Part shown: in pieces, positions 1-5,934 of the stretch | Position numbering within the stretch: position 1 is the first letter of the stretch | How the letters are laid out: every line of letters starts with the position of its first letter | DNA from: Candidatus Tharpella sp. | GTDB lineage: Bacteria > Desulfobacterota > Anaeroferrophillalia > Anaeroferrophillales > Tharpellaceae | DNA: 9,056 nt | NCBI GenBank assembly: GCA_021163565.1 | Contig: JAGGTT010000266.1 | Coordinates: forward strand, 1-9,056 | Direction: 5' to 3' | Program-made: the position numbers and the translations under genes | The notes under the pieces: generated by a model | What the model was told of the DNA's origin: nothing | What the model saw: the letters and a program-made list of their open reading frames with translations, nothing else | The model's database searches: none

Positions 1-1277
1 CGGAGATTATCTCCCAGCCTGAGCTCGATATGGGTAGATATGCAGGGATACTCAGCCAAACGACAGAGCTGTTGGAGAAACAATACCATAAACTTATTTC
101 CCACTCCCGACAGCTGGAAAACTTTTCTCGGGTTCTGGAGAAACAGAATCTCAAAGTCAACGAGAGTCGTCAGCGCTACCGGACAGCCCTGGATGCCCTT
201 GAAAATGGTCTCTATCTGATTGATGACAACTTCATCATTCGAACCGTCAATCAGGCCGAGGCCGATTTTTGTGGTTCGACGCCGAAGGCGATCGTCGGCA
301 AATACTGCTATCAGGTTTTTCGCCAACGTAACAGCCCCTGTCCGGATTGTCTGCCGCAGGAATGTATGGCGGATGGTCAGGCTCGCAGTCTTATGCGGGC
401 GAAGAAGAATCGATCTGGACGAGACGTTGTTAATATCTTCTGTTACCCTGTTTTCCATGAGGGTGAGAGTAAAAGCCGTGAAGTGGTTATCTATATTCAG
501 GATAGCAGTAAGCTGGCGATCATGGAAGATCAGATTATCAGAGCCGAGAAAATGGCCAGTGTTGGCCAGATGGCCGCCGGAGTCGCCCATGATCTGAATA
601 ATTACCTGACTGGAATTTATGGGGTTGTGCAACTGCTGCAAATGCGTTTTGAGGCAGCAACTGATAATCGGGGCAAGGATATAGCTCTTCTCAGCAGGTT
701 GAAAGACCAGGTGGAAGCATTGAATCTGCTGGCGGATAACCTGATGATTTTTTCCTGTCCGGAACGGAAAGAGATGTTTCCGCTTTCGTTGAATCAGGTG
801 ATTGAAGACGCTCTTGTTTTCAGCCGTTATGAGCTCGAACGGGACCAGGTTGTCTTAACGTGTGATTTTGCTGCAGGGCTGCCTTCTATCCAGATGGAGA
901 AAAACCAGATCCAGCAGGTAGTGTTAAATCTGATGCTCAACAGTGCTCAGGCTATCCGGGAACTGAAAGCTGCGGGAAAGAAGGATGTTGATGGTCGGAT
1001 TATAGTGACGACCGGAATCGAAAAAGAAGGATGCGTCTTTTTCTCTGTCACTGATAATGGTGCCGGGATTAACCAAGAGTGTCAGGAACATCTTTTTGAT
1101 CCCTTCTTTTCGACCAAAGAGGTTAAGGCCGAGCGGGGGGCGACTGGACTTGGTTTGTTCACAGCCCGGACGATTGTCACCCAGCATCAGGGTAGCATCA
1201 GCTTCAGCAGTAAGCCTGATAGCGGGAGTTGTTTCAAAGTGGTACTGCCGCTTAAACAGGGAGCTGAGCCTTGTTAA
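1..1277 (+). CDS. PAS-domain sensor histidine kinase, 5'-partial
   Basis: Two-component sensor kinase that autophosphorylates on a histidine and passes the phosphate to a response regulator not present here. The frame is open to the left edge, and the first ATG (position 30) has no ribosome binding site, so the true start probably lies upstream. Numbering from that ATG: a predicted coiled coil at about 8-50; a PAS domain at about 46-160 carrying Cys93, Cys104, Cys107 and Cys112; a HisKA dimerisation helix with GVAHDLNN and phospho-acceptor His187; an HATPase_c domain with N-box (N300, N304), G1 box DNGAGI (342-347), F-box LFDPFFSTK and G2 box TGLGL (372-376). All catalytic boxes are intact. 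No membrane segment appears in the visible part, so it may be cytosolic or anchored by the missing N-terminus. No receiver domain follows. The signal is unknown. The GGDEF gene 70 bp downstream may share its transcript. Confidence 0.9.
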   Translation, partial: EIISQPELDMGRYAGILSQTTELLEKQYHKLISHSRQLENFSRVLEKQNLKVNESRQRYRTALDALENGLYLIDDNFIIRTVNQAEADFCGSTPKAIVGKYCYQVFRQRNSPCPDCLPQECMADGQARSLMRAKKNRSGRDVVNIFCYPVFHEGESKSREVVIYIQDSSKLAIMEDQIIRAEKMASVGQMAAGVAHDLNNYLTGIYGVVQLLQMRFEAATDNRGKDIALLSRLKDQVEALNLLADNLMIFSCPERKEMFPLSLNQVIEDALVFSRYELERDQVVLTCDFAAGLPSIQMEKNQIQQVVLNLMLNSAQAIRELKAAGKKDVDGRIIVTTGIEKEGCVFFSVTDNGAGINQECQEHLFDPFFSTKEVKAERGATGLGLFTARTIVTQHQGSISFSSKPDSGSCFKVVLPLKQGAEPC

Positions 1278-1336
1278 AATATGTCCAACTTGGCCGGCGG
1301 GGTTTTGACTTGATCTCTCTTAGGCTTATTCTGACC

Positions 1337-1342
1337 AGGAAG
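1337..1342 (+). promoter_or_regulatory. Ribosome binding site of the GGDEF gene
   Basis: AGGAAG lies 5 nt before the ATG at 1348, a good Shine-Dalgarno match. It fixes this start and shows that the gene is translated independently of the upstream kinase. Confidence 0.7.
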
Positions 1343-1347
1343 ATACA

Positions 1348-2628
1348 ATGACCGAAGAGATTATTAAAGAGTATCGGGAACTTTCAGTTTTTCTGCTCCA
1401 GGTTGTAGGCGGGCTTATTTCTGACGAACGAACGCCAGAGAAATCTTCGCTGAATGATCTTTGTCAATCTCTGCAGAAAGCTGTTGACCCGAGTCAGATA
1501 AAATCTGTTCTCAGACTGGTTATGGAAGAGGTGCTGCGGGGAAAACCGGTGGTCACGGATCTTTTCCCAACCGAGATCAAGCGTCTGCAGAGCTCTTTCC
1601 AGGTTCAGACGGAAACCGGGAATGATCTGCATTCGCTGATCAAGGAATTCAAGAATCTCACCAATCTGGCCCTGCATCAGGTTGAGGTACTTTCAATCTC
1701 CGACAGTGAGAGCCGGAAACTTTTTTTAGAGTGCCGTGAAGGATTGAGTGAGCTTTCTTCAGCGACAGAGACGCGTATCTGTGTCGATAAGTGTAAACGT
1801 CTCTTTTCCAACAACCTTCTCTTTGATAAAAATAGCGAGCGTGAACGTGATGAGTTGAAGGAAATTATCACGATTCTGGCCGGATCTATCTCCGGCCTGC
1901 TTAACAGCAGCGGCGATTTTGACAGCGGCCTGGATGAGTGTGTCAGCCAGCTACAGGAGGCGCACACCCTTTCTGAAGTGCGGCAGATTCGTGAATCATT
2001 GTTGCAGCAGGCTCTGAGTCTTCAGTTTCGCACCCGGCACATGGTTGAACATATTCGTCAGGCGCAGATCAAAATTGATGATGCCAATAAAAAGATTCAG
2101 GCTCTGCAGGAGCAGATGGAGAGAATTAAACAGGAGATCGTCATCGATCCTCTGACCCGGGTCTATAACCGACGGGCCTATGACGAAAAAATCAAGCATG
2201 AGATAATGAGTTTCAGACGTTATGCACGGCCGACGGCCCTGGTTATCGCTGACATTGATCACTTTAAACGAATTAATGATACTTACGGTCATCACGCCGG
2301 TGATATGGTTTTAAAGAACCTGAGTAAGCTAATGAAGAAGGAAATTCGTGAGATTGATGTTCTAGCCCGATACGGCGGTGATGAGTTTGCGCTGATCTTG
2401 CCGCATACCTCTTATCGGCAGGCCTACGATGTGGCTGAGCGGATCCGGCAGAAAATTGCGGATAAACCGATGCAGTACAAGGATAAATCCTTTTCGGTAA
2501 CGGTCAGTTTCGGAGTCGGCAGCCTTAAAGATGATGATACTGGTGAGAGCTATGTTGAAAGGGTTGACCGGGCCCTCTACCGGGCCAAAGATCAGGGTCG
2601 CAACCGGGTTGTTGGTGAAGAAGACTAG
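1348..2628 (+). CDS. GGDEF-domain diguanylate cyclase with helical N-terminal domain
   Basis: Predicted to make cyclic di-GMP from two GTP. The C-terminal GGDEF domain (about 265-424) has the metal-binding DIDHFKRIND segment (302-310), the signature GGDEF at 343-347, and an RxxD inhibitory I-site (REID, 334-337) exactly five residues before the signature, so product inhibition is likely. The linker at about 235-265 is charged and helical, typical of the coiled coil that pairs two cyclase domains. Residues 1-230 form a helical region I cannot assign to a named sensor family; it contains two similar stretches (about 11-61 and 172-221), suggesting an internal duplication. No signal peptide or transmembrane helix is visible, so the protein is probably cytosolic. 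The gene follows the sensor kinase and may sit in the same signalling unit. Its TAG stop overlaps the stop of the convergent acetyltransferase gene. There is no EAL domain. Confidence 0.93.
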   Translation: MTEEIIKEYRELSVFLLQVVGGLISDERTPEKSSLNDLCQSLQKAVDPSQIKSVLRLVMEEVLRGKPVVTDLFPTEIKRLQSSFQVQTETGNDLHSLIKEFKNLTNLALHQVEVLSISDSESRKLFLECREGLSELSSATETRICVDKCKRLFSNNLLFDKNSERERDELKEIITILAGSISGLLNSSGDFDSGLDECVSQLQEAHTLSEVRQIRESLLQQALSLQFRTRHMVEHIRQAQIKIDDANKKIQALQEQMERIKQEIVIDPLTRVYNRRAYDEKIKHEIMSFRRYARPTALVIADIDHFKRINDTYGHHAGDMVLKNLSKLMKKEIREIDVLARYGGDEFALILPHTSYRQAYDVAERIRQKIADKPMQYKDKSFSVTVSFGVGSLKDDDTGESYVERVDRALYRAKDQGRNRVVGEED

Positions 2629-3080
2629 GTTTTAAGCATCTTGATCATGGCAATTTCGTCGCAGTTGGGGAACTTGACACATTTCAGGCATTCGCCCCAG
2701 ACTTTGTGTGGTAGCTCACTCTTATCAATAATTTTATAGCCGAGTTCGGTAAAAAATTTTTCCTGGTAGGTTAGAGTGAAGACTCTTTTAAGTCCCAGTT
2801 TAAGAGCTTCAGTTTCACATACGACTACCAACTGCCGCCCGATACCCTGTTTTGTATGGGGTGGCAGAACCGCCAGCGAGCGAATCTCACCTAAGTCATC
2901 CCAGCAGACGTGCAGACTGCCGACTCCTAAGATACTCTCTTTTTCCTGAAAGACTATGAAATCCCGCAGATTGTCATAGAGGTCACTCAGGGATCTAGGC
3001 AGCAGCAGCCCTTTATCAGCATAGTATTTAAGCATCTGCTGGATAGTTTTGATATCTTCTACGGTTGCTGTACGAATCAT
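2625..3080 (-). CDS. Short ArgA-type GNAT acetyltransferase (probable N-acetylglutamate synthase)
   Basis: A 151-residue GNAT-fold protein expected to transfer acetyl from acetyl-CoA to an amine, most likely glutamate in the first step of arginine synthesis. It resembles the short single-domain NAGS-like proteins (COG1246 style) rather than the long E. coli ArgA with its kinase-like domain. Visible features: the GNAT N-terminal strand and helix (MIRTATVEDIKTIQQML), central strand GEIRSLAVLP (64-73), the acetyl-CoA loop ending GIGRQL (79-84), and helix and strand YQEKFFTELGYKII (105-118). The tail carries Cys131, Cys134 and Cys140 followed by DEIAM, a pattern I associate with this subgroup. 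Residue 76 is Thr where an Arg or Gln usually opens the acetyl-CoA motif. The start follows the recN stop by 1 nt and has an SD. Substrate assignment is inference; another small amino-acid acetyltransferase is possible. Confidence 0.85.
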   Translation of the reverse strand: MIRTATVEDIKTIQQMLKYYADKGLLLPRSLSDLYDNLRDFIVFQEKESILGVGSLHVCWDDLGEIRSLAVLPPHTKQGIGRQLVVVCETEALKLGLKRVFTLTYQEKFFTELGYKIIDKSELPHKVWGECLKCVKFPNCDEIAMIKMLKT

Positions 3081-3081
3081 T

Positions 3082-4791
3082 TCAGTTTACCTCTTTCCGT
3101 ATTTTATCCGCTTCCCGGCGCAGAACTCTGGCATGTTCCTCCGCCGCGTTGGTAATTTCTTCGCCGCTGCCCATCCGCGCCAGTTCGTGAATTCTGTCGG
3201 CCTCCTGGGTGGTGGAAAATTCATTCAGTTGAATCAGAGTTCGTTCAGTTTCAGAACTCTCAATTTTATCAATGACCAGATGCTGGTCGGCGAAGGCCGC
3301 AACCTGAGGGAGGTGGGTTACGGTAATGACCTGGCACTCTCTGGAGATGTCCGAGAGTTTGCGGCCGACCGCAGCGGCAGTGCCGCCGCCGAGTCCGCTG
3401 TCAACTTCATCGAAGATCAGGGTCGGTACCTGATAGCGCTGGGCGAGAGTGGTTTTTAAGGCCAGCAGGAGGCGGGAGAGTTCGCCCCCGGAGGCGTTTT
3501 TGTCAATCGGTGATGGTTCTTCTCCGGGATTCGCGCTGAAACAGAAGCTTATCTGATCCCGGCCGGTGGTCGAGGCTTTTGTCTCTTCTTGTGTAATCGT
3601 AAAACGGGCCTGAGGCAGATTGAGATCGACAAGGTGCAAACATACGGTTTTTGCTAAAGCTACACCCTGCTGCCGGCGTCTGGCGCTGAGTTTTGCGGCA
3701 CTGTCCAGCATTTTTTGTTTTTCTGCGGTCAGCGCAATCGTCATCTCCTCTTTTTCCGCGTCCCGGTTCTCCAAACGGCCAACCTTTTTATGGAGTTCAT
3801 CCCGCAGTTTGATCAGACCCTCAATATCTGTGGCAAACTTTCGTTTAAGCCGTTCCAGAATTGCCAGCCGTTCTTCGGTTTCATCAATCGTTTGCTCATC
3901 TGTCTCGAGACTGTTCATATAGGCGGAGTTTTTCTTGTAGACCTCCTGCAGGGTGTCAATGATTTCGGTTAAATTTTCTTGTGCCTGCGGGGCATTCTGG
4001 TCGCGGTGGGCCAGCTCAGAGCTGATCTCCTGTAGCCGGTAACAGTTGTCGATGATGGAGCTGCTGCTGGTATAGGTGAGTTCTTCAGCCTCACGGGCCA
4101 GCTCCCTGAGCCGGCCGATCTGCTGATACTGGCGGCGCCGGTTGAGTAACTCCTCCTCTTCACCGACATTTAAGCCGGCCTCATCAAGCTCTGCCATTTG
4201 ATGGCGGTAGTAGTCCATCTGCCGGAGGGCTTCACTGATTTTAAGTTCCCACTCCTTAAACTGCTGTTCAAGTCGGCGATGAGTGTTGAAATGGCTGCTG
4301 TATTCTGCTCTTAAAGGAAGCAGGTTGCCGTAGGTGTCGAGTAGCCTTAGAAGTGCCTTCGGGTCGCGCAGGCTCTGTTGCTGATATTGATCGACAAATT
4401 CCAACAGATAGTCGGAGATAGTTGTAACCGTGGCACCGGTAGCCGGTTGATCATTGACATAGATACGGTTATTGAGGCCGCCATGACTCTTTAGACTCAG
4501 CTGGCGGCGGAAAATAATCTCTTTTTCATCGTGGCTGAAACCTGATTCGTGCAGTTTTTTCAGAAACTCCGGATTTTGCGGCAGTGAAAAAACCGCGCTG
4601 ATCGTTACCGGACGGGTATCATCGTGGAAGATGTCAGTTCCGGGTTTCTCTCCGAGCAGGATATTCAGGGCATTCAGAATGATCGATTTACCCGCCCCGG
4701 TTTCACCCGTAAGCACCGTTAACCCAGGACTGAATTCGCAGGAGAGTTTATCTATCAGCTTAAAATTGCTGATGGCAAGGAACTTTAACAT
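3082..4791 (-). CDS. recN: DNA repair protein RecN (SMC-like ATPase)
   Basis: Cytosolic SMC-like ATPase that helps repair DNA double-strand breaks by holding DNA ends or sister duplexes together. At 569 residues it matches the family length. The N-terminal ATPase lobe has Walker A GETGAGKS (29-36). A coiled-coil region rich in Glu, Leu, Arg and Gln spans about 160-375. The C-terminal lobe has the ABC signature NASGGELSR (432-440), Walker B TLIFDEVDSGLGG (457-469) and a switch histidine in VTHLPQVAAFAD (His493). The segment that in most RecN proteins reads close to HGQHEHQ is VDQYQQQ here (133-139), so the Q-loop region is atypical although Gln135 and Gln139 align. The start lies 3 nt after the nadK stop and has no convincing SD, which suggests translational coupling. 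recN is commonly an SOS gene; a possible SOS-type operator lies before nadK. Identification is secure. Confidence 0.97.
   Translation of the reverse strand: MLKFLAISNFKLIDKLSCEFSPGLTVLTGETGAGKSIILNALNILLGEKPGTDIFHDDTRPVTISAVFSLPQNPEFLKKLHESGFSHDEKEIIFRRQLSLKSHGGLNNRIYVNDQPATGATVTTISDYLLEFVDQYQQQSLRDPKALLRLLDTYGNLLPLRAEYSSHFNTHRRLEQQFKEWELKISEALRQMDYYRHQMAELDEAGLNVGEEEELLNRRRQYQQIGRLRELAREAEELTYTSSSSIIDNCYRLQEISSELAHRDQNAPQAQENLTEIIDTLQEVYKKNSAYMNSLETDEQTIDETEERLAILERLKRKFATDIEGLIKLRDELHKKVGRLENRDAEKEEMTIALTAEKQKMLDSAAKLSARRRQQGVALAKTVCLHLVDLNLPQARFTITQEETKASTTGRDQISFCFSANPGEEPSPIDKNASGGELSRLLLALKTTLAQRYQVPTLIFDEVDSGLGGGTAAAVGRKLSDISRECQVITVTHLPQVAAFADQHLVIDKIESSETERTLIQLNEFSTTQEADRIHELARMGSGEEITNAAEEHARVLRREADKIRKEVN
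3090..3095 (-). promoter_or_regulatory. Ribosome binding site of the acetyltransferase gene, inside the recN 3' end
   Basis: On the minus strand AAGAGG lies 9 nt before the ATG at 3080. It is embedded in the last codons of recN, which supports both this start and translation from the shared nadK-recN message. Confidence 0.65.
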
Positions 4792-4794
4792 CTT

Positions 4795-5670
4795 CTAATC
4801 GCCATTATTCTGGTAGCGTTCGCCCCACTTCAGTTTGTTGCGTAAAACTTCGAAATAGGTTTTGCTGGGAGAGGTGACAAGCTCAATGCTGTGGCTGGAC
4901 TTGGTGATCACAATCCGATCCAGAGGCTGCATGGAAAAACCGGTCTGGCCGTCCAGAGTCAGAAAAACATCGTCACTGTCAGTCGAAGTCAGCGTGGTTT
5001 CAATCGTGACCTCAGGTGGAACGATGAGGGGCCGGTTGGAAAGAGTGTGCGGGCAGATAGGAGAGACAGTAATGCTGTTTAGGGTTGGATAAACGATAGG
5101 GCCGCCGGCCGACATGGAGTAGCCGGTTGAACCGGTCGGGGTCGCAAATATCAGACCGTCAGCTTTGAATGTATTAACCAGATTATTGTCAATGACGGTC
5201 TTTAAATCAATGATCCGGGCCATTGCCCCTTTGTTGATAACGATATCGTTGAGAACATTGTGACGGCAGATCATTCGGCTGCCGCGGTAGAGTGCAACAT
5301 TCAGCACCATCCGCCGGCTCAATGAAAAATTGCCCGCCAGAACATCAGTCATAACCTGAAGGAGTTCATCCAGTGTAATCGCGGTTAAAAACCCCAACCC
5401 ACCGAGATTAACCCCTAAAATCGGGCGTGAGTTCTCCTGGATATGCCGGGCGATGCTGAGTAGCGTGCCGTCACCGCCTAAAACGACAATCAGGTTGGCC
5501 TGGATTGCAATCTCGTCTTTGCTGAGGCCGGAGAGTTGGAGCTGGTCGGCCAGTGCAGATTCACAGAGGATCTGCTTGCCGCACTCTTTAATCAGCCAGT
5601 TTCCGAGTTTGACCCCGATTTCAAGGGCCCGCTGATTTTTACTTTTAATTATTATCCCGATATTCTGCAT
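4795..5670 (-). CDS. nadK: NAD kinase
   Basis: Phosphorylates NAD to NADP, using ATP or polyphosphate, in the cytosol; this is the only known route to NADP in most bacteria. At 291 residues the length is normal. Landmarks: N-terminal strand MQNIGIIIKS; the nucleotide and catalytic GGDGT motif (65-69) in VVLGGDGTLLS; GVNLGGLGFL (87-95); the NAD-contacting LNDIVINKG (140-148), with Asp in place of the common Glu; the glycine-rich ATPTGSTGYSMSAGGP (176-191); PHTLSNRPL (207-215); and LTLDGQ (237-242). The ATG at 5670 is the only in-frame start before an upstream stop and gives the usual N-terminus, but no SD precedes it. It is the first gene of the minus-strand cluster with recN and the acetyltransferase. 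Two copies of a decamer and phased GAAC elements sit just upstream. Confidence 0.97.
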   Translation of the reverse strand: MQNIGIIIKSKNQRALEIGVKLGNWLIKECGKQILCESALADQLQLSGLSKDEIAIQANLIVVLGGDGTLLSIARHIQENSRPILGVNLGGLGFLTAITLDELLQVMTDVLAGNFSLSRRMVLNVALYRGSRMICRHNVLNDIVINKGAMARIIDLKTVIDNNLVNTFKADGLIFATPTGSTGYSMSAGGPIVYPTLNSITVSPICPHTLSNRPLIVPPEVTIETTLTSTDSDDVFLTLDGQTGFSMQPLDRIVITKSSHSIELVTSPSKTYFEVLRNKLKWGERYQNNGD

Positions 5671-5673
5671 GGG

Positions 5674-5705
5674 TGTTCTAGTAGCACATGAAGTATGTTC
5701 TAGTA
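5674..5705 (-). repeat. Direct decamer repeat, 22-bp spacing, adjoining the nadK start
   Basis: TGTTCTAGTA occurs exactly at 5674-5683 and again at 5696-5705 (TACTAGAACA on the nadK sense strand). The 22-bp period is about two helical turns, and the nearer copy ends 3 nt before the nadK ATG. The repeat is directly visible. A role as operator or mRNA-binding site is inference. Confidence 0.55.
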
Positions 5706-5711
5706 AAGTTC
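5697..5711 (-). promoter_or_regulatory. Candidate SOS-type operator, GAAC-N7-GAAC
   Basis: On the nadK sense strand GAAC-TTTACTA-GAAC lies 27-41 nt before the start codon, and a third GAAC follows at 5675-5678, 22 bp from the second. GAAC-N7-GAAC (equally GTTC-N7-GTTC) is the known LexA box of Alphaproteobacteria. Its position ahead of a recN-containing cluster fits SOS control. Known deltaproteobacterial LexA boxes, such as that of Geobacter, differ, so the assignment is tentative. Confidence 0.3.
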
Positions 5712-5828
5712 AAACCGGTTGCTTTAAGGCACAACAATCACAATTGTCGGTCTTTCGTTTCGGAAGTGGTTCCTAAGTTCATCGTCGCTGGCGGGCTTAT
5801 GGAAGATGGCCCGTAAAAAGCTAAAATA

Positions 5829-5857
5829 TTGACAATTGGGTACGGTTTTGCTATTAG
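5829..5857 (+). promoter_or_regulatory. Sigma70-type promoter for the M23 peptidase gene
   Basis: A perfect -35 hexamer TTGACA (5829-5834) is followed after 17 bp by TATTAG (5852-5857), a 4/6 match to the -10 consensus. The A-rich stretch just upstream (5814-5828) resembles an UP element, and the bases after the -10 are GC-rich. Initiation near 5864 would give a leader of about 70 nt before the ATG at 5935. Confidence 0.6.
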
Positions 5858-5934
5858 GGGTCGCGCGTGGTAAGTATTTGTGATGTATGCCTTTGCTCAT
5901 AAACTTGTGAAATAGAAACGGATTATAGTAATAT

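Larger units (their letters stand above)
5671..5934. other. Divergent intergenic region between nadK and the M23 peptidase gene
   Basis: This 264-bp region separates two divergent transcription units. It contains a rightward promoter (5829-5857), GAAC repeats and a repeated decamer next to nadK (5674-5711), an inverted pair of CAATTGTC (5741-5748 and 5831-5838), and a small imperfect stem CGGGCT/GGCCCG (5792-5797 and 5808-5813) with a 10-nt loop but no T-run. I could not recognise a strong leftward promoter; the best I found, TTGTTG-N17-TTTGAA on the minus strand, is weak. No RNA gene or riboswitch is recognisable. Confidence 0.6.

Noticed and set aside
1305..1332. Promoter-like TTGACT-N16-TATTCT before the GGDEF gene
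   Set aside because: Transcription would begin at about 1339, inside the Shine-Dalgarno, so it would remove the ribosome binding site it should serve.
5713..5720. AACCGGTT palindrome as an operator
   Set aside because: A single short palindrome with no second copy or known match; too likely by chance.
5792..5813. Stem CGGGCT/GGCCCG as a terminator
   Set aside because: No T-run follows on either strand in the needed direction, and the region is between divergent genes where no terminator is expected.
5688..5816. 42-codon plus-strand frame in the nadK/M23 intergenic region (begins MKYVLVKFKP)
   Set aside because: It has no Shine-Dalgarno, lies antisense to the nadK leader, shows no recognisable motif, and frames of this length are expected by chance.
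5883..5915. 10-codon frame MYAFAHKLVK in the M23 leader
   Set aside because: It has no SD and no link to a hairpin or to the M23 start; too short to support.
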